DNA of 64,000 nt. Source: Sialis fuliginosa. Its lineage: Eukaryota > Arthropoda > Insecta > Megaloptera > Sialidae. Where the stretch lies: the NCBI GenBank assembly GCA_961205875.1, contig OY540820.1:10850001-10914000 (forward strand). Reading direction: 5' to 3'. This document shows positions 20,901 through 33,400 of the stretch, piece by piece. Position 1 is the stretch's first letter; the number at the start of each line of letters is the position of its first letter. The position numbers and the translations under genes were made by a program. Under the pieces are notes generated by a model. It was not told the DNA's origin. It made no database searches and saw only the letters and a list, made by a program, of their open reading frames with translations.

Positions 20901-23804
20901 ATGCGGAAGCCTAAAAGAATCGAAATTAGAAGTTTTTGGTGGTGATTATGCACAACCTTTAGAATTCCCACACATGGTAATATATGAATATTAAGGTTGT
21001 GAATAGTATACTAATGTGAAATTCCTATATACTATATTAAAAAAATATGCTACCAACAATATAGTTGAAAATAATATAAATATAAAAAACAAATATTTAA
21101 TGTAGTTCAGTTTTTAACCCATCACCAGTTACTGCAAAAAGGTTCACTACACTACTGATAAATTTAAAATCTCTTTTAACATTTTTAAAATTCCGAATTC
21201 TCTTATTATGATGGTGTTCATTCACTTAATATTTTGTAATGTGCATGTATTGCTTTAACAAGGTATGTAAATTACAAGGTAGCCTCAGTAGCTCGGCGCG
21301 AGAGAGGGAAATGCGTCATCTGGGGTGCCCAAATGTGGAGAGAGAGAATGATGTGCCCAATCATAACAAATATAGCCTTGTAACTCGGCACGAGAAGGGG
21401 AAAATACGTCATCTAGGGTGCCCAAGTTTAATTGTCAAAAGCTTATGTGGTAACCTGTGTATTTAGTAACCTTGCTGCTTTAACATTTTTTCTATAATAA
21501 ATACAATAAATATTCGTGGCTAAAACCAATTGCCATTAATAATTGATTAAGTTGATTTAACATAATTAATTTTTCAGGCTTTGATTGGATATGGAGACAG
21601 CAGAAACATCTCATGGGAATGTGGTGGATCTTTAATCAGTGAACGTTTTGTATTAACAGCAGCGCATTGCCTGCAAAATAGAAGAAAGTAAGTTCAACAA
21701 TAAATATTTATAATAAGGTACGGGTACCAGTTTTGAACTATACCCCGGTATTTAACATTTTTAAATTAAATGTACTGAATTAGAAATATTTGTTGATATT
21801 TTATTACTGCCATTACTGGATATTAATCTATATACATTTAACTGTCTTACAGCGTGATTTGATGAAAATTGATCACTTTGTTTAAAAACAATAGACATAT
21901 AATTATCGTGGTTCAGCACACTATCAAGAAAATTATATTTTCTTATGTACAGTATTGTGCAAATTAATGGAATTATTGCTTGTAAAATGATCTGTAAATT
22001 CACAATAGGGTTCAAAACGGGTGAATTCCCGGACCAATCTAAAACAGTTATCTCCTTATCCTGGAAATATTTCAACATTTCCATCGACTTGTGGCAGGGA
22101 GTAGAGTCCTGTTGAAGAATTGTTCCTTCTTGGAGTTGTAACTTTTCAAGTTCTTTGTTCAAATAGTGTTCCAACATCGATTTGTAATTTTGGCTGTTCA
22201 TCATGCCTTCGATTGGCACCAAAGATCCAACCCCCCTGTATGAAAAACACCTCCAAAACATTATATGGAAAAATGCAAAACATCAGAATGATTCCATTAA
22301 TTTGCACAATACTGTATGTAAATGATGACTCTTTATTTCATAACATTTGTGTAGTAGTATTAATCATTTTGCAGTCATTAACAAGTGTTCATCACTGGTT
22401 ATTCATTACTAGTTTTACGTTGTTCATTACTGGAGAAAAACATATACAAAATAAAAAACTATGATATTTGCGGATTTTGATAATTAAATTGATTTAATAG
22501 AGAGTTGTTTTATTAGTAACACGAGTTTATGAAAGTAGCCCATCAATCACAAAGCAATATACTTTGCTCTTAAAGCGTTCAAGACTGGTACCAGTACCTT
22601 AGTTAACTATGGAGTGTATCTACACCTTCTTCAATCGGATATATTCGATATACACATAACGACTTTGTACTCTATAAAATAAAACGTTCAAAAGCATACT
22701 CTGATAGGTATTAACAATTGATCTTTACTTCTTATATATTATATATAGACAAGATGCACAACTGGTTCGATTAGGAGACTTAAATATAAAAGATGACACA
22801 GAAGATGCTAAACCAGAAGAATTTAGTGTGATTCAAAGAATTAAACATCCCGACTACGTTCCTCTACTACGATACCATGATATTGCATTACTCAAATTGG
22901 ACAGAGATGTGAATTTCAATGCATATATCCGACCGGCTTGTTTGCAAAGCGGAAATGGCATTATTGGAAAAGAAGCTATTGCTGCTGGATGGGGTAATCT
23001 GGAATATGCTGGTTCTCCAAGTGACGATTTGATGAGAGTCACGCTAGACATATTTGATCATGCACATTGTAATAATAGTTACAAAATGTTTATATCTAGC
23101 AGAAGGTTAACAGAGGGAATTATTGATAATCTTCAAATTTGCGCTGGAGGATATAAAAAAGCTAAGGACACGTGTCAGGTATATTACTAGTAGCATATAA
23201 TAAAGAATAGTGTTATTTTAATATGTAGTAAATTATTTAATTTTCTAAAATCACTGCACAGATTAAGTATTCAAGTGCCAAATTTACGATTTGAAAGAGT
23301 GGTTTTACAATTTGTTTTTTTAGTTAAACAAGACTCACAATAAACTGTTCTTAATCCGTAACTACGAATCTTTATCGGCCTTTTAAATTAACAATACTCA
23401 AAAACTCTAATCTCGATAGTAACGTCACCTTCGGCCGTCATGTTGGGAACCGCATAATCACACAAAAATGTCTAATCGCTATCAGGCCGTCACAATGATA
23501 TGATCTAGACTAATATTTTCTTTATTATTAAGTTATTATCGTTTGCATGCGTTAATTAACTTTACAAAGAGTATAAAAAATCGAGGCTAAAATGTAAAAG
23601 TAAGAATAATAATATAAATTATGTATTTTGTTGTAGGGGGATTCAGGAGGTCCTTTACAAATTTACAACCCAGACTTATATTGCATGTACAACATTATTG
23701 GAGTGACCTCTTTTGGTAAAGTTTGTGGTGTTGTCGATTCCCCAGGAGTCTATACAAGGGTTTCAGCTTATGTTCCATGGATTGAGAGCATCGTTTGGAC
23801 CTAA
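17986..23804 (+). CDS. SP5: clip-domain serine protease with altered activation motif
   Basis: Exons: 17986-18061, 18806-18985, 20867-20976, 21578-21687, 22749-23178, 23637-23804; 357 aa, the shortest of the array. The signal peptide ([17 protein letters not shown]) precedes a six-Cys clip domain (NAC..GKC..SNC..VLC..VVCC). The linker after the clip is only about ten residues before exon 3. The triad is intact ([20 protein letters not shown]) with Asp189 and Gly226. The activation motif reads KLE|VFGGD: Glu at P1 and Phe in place of the usual Val or Ile at position 17, both unusual. The terminal exon differs from SP3 at only a handful of residues. Introns 1, 2, 3 and 4 all carry repeats, making this the longest gene apart from SP7 and SP2. 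AATAAA is at 23837. Confidence 0.9.
18104..18740. repeat. Hairpin element, SP5 intron 1
   Basis: ATAGGATCAGACATTTATTT at the left pairs with AAATAAATGTCTGGTTCTAT at the right. An inner pair surrounds 'cccatggcagatattt' / 'atatctgccatg'. The segment near 18290-18480 also matches 38830-38995 in reverse. Confidence 0.75.
19070..19726. mobile_element. MITE family copy C, built from two like ends, SP5 intron 2
   Basis: TA-flanked AGGTACTGGCACCGATCTTG and ACTAGTGCCAGTACCT form the ends. Both halves carry the 'gagttcatgag' / 'ctcatgaactc' end and the 'gacgattctttc' block in mirrored orientation, so the copy is a foldback of one half of the family, with a short unique middle. Confidence 0.75.
19736..20350. 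repeat. Dispersed repeat with GGGTTCCGTAGAAA start, SP5 intron 2
   Basis: It opens TTGGGGTTCCGTAGAAAACT and CTGTCCGTGTGTTCGTCCAT, and contains two diverged copies of a segment (about 19910-20100 and 20150-20350: ATAGACTG..CACTTAYCCCATTGAGT..CTCCTAAAATGCAA). A related GGGTTCCG end is at 48467. No coding capacity. Confidence 0.6.
21280..21440. repeat. GC-richer dimeric repeat, SP5 intron 3
   Basis: Two half-units, each AACTCGGCRCGAGA.. followed by CGTCATCTRGGGTGCCCAA, lie in tandem. The same dimer recurs at 50396-50540. Base composition stands out from the AT-rich surroundings. Confidence 0.7.
21716..22599. mobile_element. MITE family copy D carrying a nested Tc1-type element, SP5 intron 4
   Basis: TA-flanked AGGTACGGGTACCAGTTTTG and AAGACTGGTACCAGTACCT are the ends. 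The usual ~530-bp sequence is interrupted by the 365-bp element at 21950-22314. Confidence 0.85.
21950..22314 (-). mobile_element. Internally deleted Tc1/mariner-type element
   Basis: TA-flanked inverted ends CAGTATTGTGCAAATTAATG and CATTAATTTGCACAATACTG. On the - strand it keeps part of a DDE transposase: residues like [20 protein letters not shown], then [10 protein letters not shown] and [12 protein letters not shown], matching the Tc1/IS630 'QDNAPCH' and 'DWPxxSPDLNPIE' motifs with substitutions. N- and C-terminal parts are missing, so it is not functional. Confidence 0.85.
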
Positions 23805-23999
23805 TAATTTGATATGCTTTTCATTTTGACTACGTAAATAAAATAAATAAAATTGTTTTACCTTTTTAATCTAATTAAATGTACATATTTTTTATACAAA
23901 ACAAAAAGTCTCCTTCAAAAAAAATCTTACAATTAGTTACGCTACTGTAGAGTGGCCGATTTAATCAAAATAGAAGTCAGAGAAAAAGAGAAGAATATA

Positions 24000-24418
24000 C
24001 AGGGTGGTCCGGTTTGGGATACAGATATTTTAAGAGCTGATTCCTTGACTCATTGTGAGTAAAAAATTGTACGGGAAGGTGAGGTCTATCATCAACACCC
24101 TCTGAGCTACAGAATGTTTAAAAACTTCCTTCAGAGTAGTACTTACAAACAAAGATTATCCCATAACTTCCAAAGTAACGTAATTAGAGCAACCACAATG
24201 AGTCAGTTTCATAATTAACTAACGTATTTTTCAGTATTAGCGTTATTGCTAGCCGTGTTTCCAGTTCAAAGTTATTGCTCATCAAAGTAAAAAAAAATTA
24301 ATTATAAACAAAAAAATTTATGACTGAAGGATGTTTTTAAACACCCTGTAGCTCAGTGGGTGTTGAAGATAGACCCCACCTTCCCGTACAATTTTTTACT
24401 CACAACCGGACCACCCTG
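24000..24418. mobile_element. TA-flanked hairpin MITE between SP5 and SP6
   Basis: CAGGGTGGTCCGGTTTGGGA at the left pairs with CAACCGGACCACCCTG at the right. Inner pairs include 'attgtacgggaaggtgaggt' and its complement near 24370. No coding capacity. Confidence 0.85.
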
Positions 24419-24641
24419 TATATAAATAAAAACAATATTCCATTTGTATTTGATAAACATATTTATGTATTATATTGTTTGTATTGTATATAATATGTTC
24501 TTAATCATTTCTGAAATAAATATTTTATCAGATATCAACATATTTTTACAGGATATATTCATTTCCTTTATCGATTAACACAATTAAAGTTTAAAAATAC
24601 ACATTTTTTTTAAATTAGTTATCATTAATTTTCCATACAAA

Positions 24642-27169
24642 ATGTTACCTTTAAAAATATACACAATATTCTTCATTTTAAATTCAATATGTTTTGTGAT
24701 AACTTCAACACAGCAAGGTATGATAATATAATAATATATACAATATTATTTTCAATATAAAGAGTTTACATCCATTGATCCATCCATAGGAAATAAATGT
24801 AACATTACGGGAACTGGTGAAGATGGAGTATGTACATTGCTAGATAATTGCCCAAAATCTGTTGAAGATTTGACGAAAGGAATAACTCCACAAACGTGTG
24901 GGTTTCAAGGAACGATGACAATTGTTTGTTGTACTGACCTCACTGTTCTTCAAAAAATGGTAGAAACGTCTACAACACCAATCATTGTAGCAAGAGGAAT
25001 CAATAAGCAGAGTAGTTACTTATTTTAAATTTATTTAATAAGTTTTTGTTGTTGCTTTTATACAGAGTGATTTACAATTAGTGTAAAAAAATTTAACAGA
25101 ATGTAATTTTAAGCAAAAAGCCTTATGTGAATCTATATTCAGAAATTCTTTCTACAATCTTTTTTCCTGTAGAAGATTATAATATGATACAAAATACACA
25201 ATAATATACTTTGTTCATTTGTGATAAGATCAACCGTTTTCGAAAAAAAGAAAGTACTGCAGAATTTTACTTAATAAAAAGCTTAAACACTGTATAGGTT
25301 TTAAGTATTTCACTATCTTAATTATTAGGTATCAAAAAAAGTGACTTGTTATTTGGTTGATTCAAAAAGTGTAGTTGTACTTTAAAAAAGTGTGTTTTAA
25401 TTTTTAATCAAATCAAAAATATAAATTAATACATAATTATATTAATATTTTAAGAATGCATTGAATACGGGAGATCAGTATGGGTTCTAGAAAGACCCCC
25501 AATCCTTCTTCTTGGTGCAAAGTGGATCAACGTATCATTATGTGGGCACAAAGTGATACCATTGATTGTAGGAGGAGAAAAGGCCGGTGCTAAAGAGTTT
25601 CCACATATGGTAAATAGTGTTGAGTTTTATTGTGAAATATAATTAATTTTTTAAAATATTTTAGGCTCTAGTTGGGTACGGTAACAGTAGTGTCATCTCT
25701 TGGGAATGCGGTGGAACTTTGATTAGTGATCGTTTTGTGCTGACAGCAGCACATTGCGTTCAAAACAGAAAACTGTAAGTTAAACAACACACAACATTAT
25801 GTTTCATATATTACAATATGTTACAAAATGTATTTTCTAGTTAATCATTTGTCAAATATTCAAATCAAGAAACGCTTAGAAATATTTTTTTTTTAGACAA
25901 GAAGCCATTCGGGTTCGGTTAGGAGATTTAAATATAAATTTAAAAACTGATGATGCCCAACCAGAAGAATTTACTGTGATAGAAAGAATTACACATCCTG
26001 GTTACCTTGCTCTACAACGATACCACGATATTGCTCTGTTAAAATTAGACAGAGATGTTAAGTTTAATGCATATATTCGACCTGCTTGTCTGCAAAACAG
26101 TGCTACTTTGAGTAATAGGAAAGCCGTTGCCACTGGTTGGGGGAGTCTGGAATATGCAGGACGCTCTAGCAGCGATTTAATGAAAGTAACATTAGATATG
26201 TTCGACCAAAATGTTTGCAATAATACATATAAGTTGAATATATCCAATAGAACATTAAGAAGTGGTATTATTCCTGCTATACAAATATGTGCTGGTGGTT
26301 TAAACGCTTCTAAAGATACTTGCCAGGTAAATTAAAATAAACAAAAGTGGTAAAAAATACTTTAGTTTTAATATGATTTTTTATTTTATTTTGTAAGAAC
26401 TGAACTCGAATAATTTGTTTGACCTAATCATAGGTCTCAGGTTTTAACCGGGAGTCTCAGGGTTTGTATACTGATTTTCCGGGCTCAGAGTTTCGGTACA
26501 ATTTCTCCGGATTTTACAAAAAATGATGACGACTAAAAAAAAGGTCGACAAAAATAGAGCAGGGGGCGCAAAAGTGCAGATTAGGGTAATACATTTTTAA
26601 TAAATTTTATGAAAAAACAAATTAAATGAAAATAAAACGGATAAAAAAAATAAAAAAGGGGTTTTCATAGCCCCCTAACAGTTATTATTCACCCAGCCAA
26701 AAATAGATTCACGAAAAGATTGGATCTAAAAATCTATACGGATAAGATTGATTAAAAATAATAAAAGACAAATTTAAGGCGAATATTTATACAAATATAA
26801 AATACAAAAATAAAATAAATGTTAGGTTAATTTGGTATTCTAGTGAATATCGATTTAGTAGTCAAAATTCGATTCCTACTTACTACTATGTAATTTTTCT
26901 TGTAATTATTTAATAAGTAAAATATATAATGAAGAAAATGGTATACTTCTCTAATATATCTAATGTTAACTAGAAAATTATTTGTTTTCCTACAGGGTGA
27001 TTCTGGTGGTCCCTTACAAATATACAACACGGATGTTTATTGTATGTATACAGTGATAGGAGTAACATCTTTTGGAAAAGCTTGTGGAGTTGTAAATTCT
27101 CCAGGAGTATATACAAGAGTATCAAATTATATATCGTGGATAGAAAATATTGCTTGGCCTAATAATTAA
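24642..27169 (+). CDS. SP6: clip-domain serine protease, snake-like (CLIPC-type)
   Basis: Exons: 24642-24717, 24790-25011, 25455-25609, 25665-25774, 25897-26326, 26996-27169; 388 aa. A signal peptide ([20 protein letters not shown]) precedes a six-Cys clip domain (NKC..GVC..DNC..QTC..VCC). Exon 3 is the long 155-nt form shared with SP2 and SP7 and ends with [12 protein letters not shown], a canonical Leu-Ile activation site. The catalytic domain is complete: [19 protein letters not shown] (Asp189), [14 protein letters not shown]. This is the most conventional member of the array and the best candidate for an ancestral-type function in a zymogen cascade. Two polyadenylation motifs lie at 27189 and 27226. 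No upstream motif like that of SP3-SP5 was seen. Confidence 0.93.
25064..25300. repeat. Repeat fragment in SP6 intron 2
   Basis: 'agtgatttacaattagtgta' with AAAAAAATTTAACAG following recurs in SP7 intron 2 near 28231 ('gatgatttacaactaatgta'), where a complementary end lies near 28376. Probably one hairpin family; edges are approximate. Confidence 0.5.
26400..26560. repeat. Dispersed repeat, SP6 intron 5
   Basis: Phrases such as 'caatttctccggattttaca' and 'atgatgacgactaaaaaaaa' recur in reverse at 55255-55335. It resembles degraded ends of a hairpin element. Confidence 0.5.
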
Positions 27170-27446
27170 GTAATTGATTGATATTATTAATAAAATGTCG
27201 TACATGTTATAACTTTTAATTGTACAATAAATGTTTTTAATAAAATTATTTATCTACTATCTTTATTTATTTTTATTTCTTAAAGATCGTTCTATGAATA
27301 TTTGTTTGTTTATAATTTAATTGCAGATAATAGAATTCTACAGAAAAAACGTCTTATCAGTAAATATATAGTATTATATACAAAATAAACCATATTCTTC
27401 ATAATTTGACATAATTTTAGTGCTAAAAGTAACAAAAATATTTAAA

Positions 27447-30400
27447 ATGTTTAAAAATTGTTTCATATTTTTGCTACTAATTTGTATTTTTGAAAACACT
27501 GTACAAAATGGAAAAAGTAAGTATTTTTTATTTTAGAATTCATAACCTATAACAATTAGAGGAATTTTATAATTGTAACATTTTTAGTTGGTGACTTGTG
27601 CACTCTTGATAATTCTATTGACAAAGGAGTATGTACGGAAATAACAAAATGTATAGGAGCTATTGAAAACCACATTACGGGAACACAACCAAAAATATGC
27701 TCTTTAAAATCTATTACACCAATAATCTGTTGTTCAAATCATACAATTCAAATACCTAGAATAGAAGTAAGATTTGCTGATAACACTATTCCAGTATCAG
27801 ATACGTCAAGTAATATATTTTATCCAAGATCGACAGGCAGACATTATGCGGAAGGTAAAAAAAGTTTTTTTTTTTTAATTGTACCTATATTAAACCTAAC
27901 ACAACCCATTAAGTTAGAGCTTCTTATTTTGTTTTGCATCACGGCACGCTGAAAATCTTTGCTTATACATGTACTAATTCTTACATATTATTATCATGTT
28001 GCGGGTCGGTGACATTGAGTATGAATAATACACTAGAGGTGAAGAATCTTTTTACATCTTGAGATCATGGCAATTTATTAATTTTCATGCATTAATAAAT
28101 ATACGAAGTACATAAAAATGCCGCAGGTTCCTCCTCCAATTTATATTGTCTATCACACCTTATCAAATTTAAATTAAAAGTATTCTAATTGGAGATAAAA
28201 ACCAAAATATAATACAATTATCTCAATATACACGATGATTTACAACTAATGTAAAAAAATTTAACAGTCGATAATTTTAAGTAAAATCTTTGGAAGACTG
28301 TAGCTCCCTCACGAAGAATTTCCGGATACATGTTCATATTATTTGGTTAAAATAACTTAATCTACTGTAATTTTTTTTTACACTAGTTGTAAATAATCCT
28401 GTATAAAAACATTGGTGCGTATGTATGTGATCTCATCAGGCCTAAACTACTGAACATATCGAAGCCATATTCACACCATACGTTCGTTTTGTGCTCCGTT
28501 AGGTTTTTTATTTTTTTGGACCCAGTAGATGGCACTGGGATCGAGAATGTATATTATTTATGGTCCGATTTGGCTCATATTCAGAATATATGTTATTTAC
28601 GTGTAAATAAATATTTTTACAAAAAATGGACCCGGTAGGTGGTACTGGAGTCGAGATATTTACGAAAATATGTATTTATGGTCTGATTTTTAAACGAATT
28701 ATTTCTGGGCAGAACATTTGCCAGGTCAGCAAAAACAACAATTACAACCCTCCATACGTGACAAGGGGTGAAATATCGGGTCCCCTAGTTTTTTTATAAA
28801 TTTGGTAATGAACTACTTTACCTATATTTCTTACGTTTGCAAATAAAATGTGATGCAAAACATTTGAAATCCATAATTATTATTTTTTGAATATCTTAAT
28901 TAAATGTTGACATTTCATAGGTGATGTTTGTACGGTTGTAAATACTGGAGAAGAAGGCACATGTGTATTGATTAAAAAATGTCGAGGTGCTGTCGAAGGA
29001 ATACGAAAAGGAATATACCCAAACATATGTGCGTTTCAGGGAATAACTCCATTGGTTTGTTGTTCGCAAATCATAGAAAGTGTTCAAGTTATAAAATCTC
29101 CTATTTCTGTTACTCCGGAAGATGATATTAATAGAATAGAACCTCCTACCAGAATAGAACCTGAAGTATCTCCAACAGGTCTAAAGTCGTCAAATACGAG
29201 TATTGTACAGAGAATCAGTGAACAAAGTAACGTATTTTTAACGATGAATTAGTTTTGTTGGCGTTTTAGCTCGCGTTTATTTATTTTATAAAATGTTTAT
29301 TTCTAGAATGTGCTGAATATGCTGACCAAGTCTATCGAAATGAAATACCTATCGCCATGAAACCTAACCCATCTCTCGAAAATATAACATTATGTGCACA
29401 TGAATTAATGCCCATGATTGTAGGAGGAGATAAAGCAGCTCCCAGAGAATTTCCTCATATGGTAAAATTTTATTATTATCAAAAAAGTATAATTAATACA
29501 TATAACTAATTTATTTAAAACCAAAGACGAATTTAAAAAAAAATTGTTTCTAAATAAGTCTACTAAGAAAAGTGGCAGTTTGGATTTTAATAATGTAACT
29601 CGTTTATTTAATAGGCTCTGGTTGGTTTTGGAAACAAAAGTTCAATTAAATGGCAATGTGGGGCAAGTTTAATAAGTGAAAGATTTGTTATAACTGCTGG
29701 ACATTGTTTATATTCAACACAACAGTAAGTTCAATTTTTTTAAATTGTATTTACTTTAACCCATTAACGCTCAAAAGATAACAGAAACATGCAGAAGATT
29801 TTTTAAATGAAATTAAGTATACATACAATATATTTAACTAAATATTACAACAAAAACTGTTTTTTATATTGCATTCGAGTGAGTAAATTTAGCAGATATG
29901 AAGCCTATTTTTTGTGAGACTGCTTTTCTGATATCTTTTTTTTATAGATAAATTACATTTAAAAATCAAGTTATGATTTATAAATAATTCGCAGCAATTA
30001 AAACACTCATGAAACTAATAACGTTAACAGATCTTGTTTTTTGCACTACTAGCATCTTATTTTTAAGGAAATATTGTGAATTAATATCCATAGAAAGGAA
30101 CACGAATTATAAAATGAGGTGTACACAAGTGTGTACGGCGGGCGTTAATGGGTTAAATACAAGTTTAGTTAGCACTAAATAAATGTTGTTACTGTTTATA
30201 CAATATTTCCAAAATGTCTACATTCAATGTACAGTCGCCTGCAGAACTCGTCTGGCACCCTAAAGGCTAGAATCGCTTACAACAGATTCCAAATTTAAAG
30301 ACAAACATCATCGGTTATCTTTTTCTATCAAATTTAACATATTAAGTACTAAAATTCGGAATATCGGAATTTTCAATGAATTACATAATAATTTAATTGC

Positions 30401-33400
30401 TCAAATATATATGAGTACTATAAACGAAGAGTAGTTCTTTATCTAGCAAATGAATTTCAAAATATCTGTCTTTGTTTGATACATGGAGAAATGATTTAAA
30501 TATTATAATAATCAAATGGGAGGAGCCTACTAAGTTTGTGATAAACGAAAATGAATACAAACTGCAAGACCATTAATGCAGGTGACTGTAACTGCAATAA
30601 ACATTTATTTTAGTGGTCCAGCTCGCTGGGTTAGAATTGGCGACTTAAATTTCGTATCCGACGATGATGAAGCTGATCCTCAAGAGTTTTCCATAGAAGA
30701 AATAATCAAACATCCTGAATACAAACCTCCTTCCCACTACAATGACATAGCATTAATAAAGTTATCCAGAAACGTGACTTTTACTGCATATGCAAGACCT
30801 GCATGTCTTCAGGATCAGTACAATGTCACTGTTAATAAAGTAATTGCTACTGGGTGGGGTAATATGAACTACGGAGGTGAACAAAGTAGAGATTTACTTA
30901 AAGTAACAATTGATATTTTCGATCAGCCGTCATGTAATTTCACTTACAGGAACAACATATCGACTAGAAAGTTGAGATTTGGAATTATATCAGATATACA
31001 AATTTGTGCGGGTGGTTTGAATGAAAAGAAAAGCACGTGTCAGGTAAATATATCACTTAATATTTGAGAACTATACGAAAATTGGTAGTTTTCAATAAGC
31101 ATAATAAATTAATCTGTATAATGCAACAATTAAAAGATGCAGACAAGATATATATATATACAGTACAGGCCAAAAGTTTGAATACACCTAAAGAAAAAAC
31201 AATTTTTTGAGTTTATTTGATTTTTTCACGAACACAACTTTAACTTAACATAGTTTAGACGTTTTTTCATTATTATTAATGTATTTTATAGAAATCAAAT
31301 CAATTTTGAACATAGAAGATATGAAAATGTTACTTCAGAGTCATTCCATGTCAAATCAACACAGGGTATAGACCTCACCATCTCAGATTTTCATGAAATT
31401 TGGCACAATTGTGCTATTCATTTAGACTTAGAAAAATATCAAATTTTATTGAGATATGTTTACTGGTTTTGAAATTACAGCTATGTAAAGTTTTCAAAAA
31501 TTGATCAAAAAACCGTGATGGAAAATTTTTGAAATGCTCTGGAAGCTGATCTAGTTGACTTAGAGAACTGGGCGGGGTGTCATTTTACAGCATATTTCAC
31601 ACCAATTCTAATGATATACAACACAATATGGGTTAAGAAAAAAAATGTTTTCAAAATCAAAGTCAAAATTTTAATTTTTAATTTCACAACAAGTACGGTT
31701 TCAAAAATTTTCAAATTAATACCAAACATAGTCATTATACTTGTGAATGACCTGGCAAAATATAAATGTGGGATGACAATGGATTCTATGTTAAAATAAT
31801 TTAAGACTGAAGCTCGAATTTAAAAATCGCTCTGTATTTAGACTGTGAAAAATTCAACAATGCTAAAATGTATACTTGCATGAACATGAACACTAATATG
31901 AAGTAACAATACATTACTAAATTCAAAATGGGCTATTTTTTGCCACAGAAGCATGGCCCTCGCATTACCACGGGCCCCCCAACTGGAATTGTTACGAAAA
32001 AATTTTTTTACGTTTTCAAAACTTTTCAAATTAATACCAAGAATAGTCATTATAGTTGTGAATCACCTGGCAAAATATAAATGTGGGATGATAATGGGTT
32101 CAATGATAAAATAATTTAAGACTGAAGCTCGAATTTAAAAATCACTGTGTATACAGGAAATATTTATGCTATTAAAAAAATGTTAGGCCTAAATTGGTAA
32201 AATTTACACATGACATAGTAGCTAGTTCAATGTAATAAAAAGCTGTATTGTTATATTTTAAGTACCAGTAATCCATGTTTCAAAGTTTCAATTTGTTAAT
32301 GTCAAACTATTCACGCATACAATGACATGTAAGCTGTATGTGGTAACCTTATGGGATCGACTTTAGTTTGAATTAAAAATAAATAAATAAAACTATTAGC
32401 TTTCATCATTTTTGAAGTAAGTAAGCTTGTTGCAAATAAATCAACAATACTACAAAAAATCTTCAGTTATAATTAAAAATATGTATATACAAAAGTAAAT
32501 CCTGTGACCCCGACTGGGAGAATTCATGTTTTTCTTGAAAATGAATTATAAATTTATGAATTAAAATTTTTAAATGAAAGGTCTAAAAAATAAACTTTGA
32601 TATTATTTATTTTTTCTATTTAAAGACCATAAAAAGGTCGTTCAAATAAACCTGTATGGTCGAAAAAAAATTTCTTAAGGGGCTCGCAACAATTCCAGTT
32701 GGGGGGCCCGTGGTAATGCAAGGGCCATGCTTCTGTGGCAAAAAATAGCCCATTTTGAATTTAGTAATGTATTGTTACTTCATATTAGTGTTCATGTTCA
32801 TGCAAGTATACATTTTAGCATTGTTGAATTTTTCACAGTCTAAATACAGAGCGATTTTTAAATTCGAGCTTCAGTCTTAAATTATTTTAACATAGAATCC
32901 ATTGTCATCCCACATTTATATTTTGCCAGGTGATTCACAACTATAATGACTATGTTTGGTATTAATTTGAAAATTTTTGAAACCGTACTTGTTGTGAAAT
33001 TAAAAATCAAAATTTTGACTTTGATTTTGAAAACATTTTTTTTCTTAACCCATATTGTGTTGTATATCATTAGAATTGGTGTGAAATATGCTGTAAAATG
33101 ACACCCCGCCCAGTTCTCTAAGTCAACTAGATCAGCTTCCAGAGCATTTCAAAAATTTTCCATCACGGTTTTTTGATCAATTTTTGAAAACTTTACATAG
33201 CTGTAATTTCAAAACCAGTAGACATATCTCAATAAAATTTGATATTTTTCTAAGTCTAAATGAATAGTACAATTGTGCCAAATTTCATGAAAATCTGAGA
33301 TGGTGAGGTAAATTTTTCATTAAAATTGTGTTGATTTGACATGGAATGACTCTTCAACCGATTTTCTTGAAAATGACCACCTTTTGCTTTAATGATTTTG

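Noticed and set aside
21761-22261. 166-codon minus-strand ORF as a host gene
   Set aside because: The readable part is a Tc1 transposase fragment bounded by TA-flanked inverted ends; the remainder reads through MITE sequence.
31611-33070. Pair of identical 62-codon ORFs on opposite strands
   Set aside because: They lie at matching places in the two arms of the hairpin at 31337-33353, so the identity reflects DNA symmetry and not a conserved gene.
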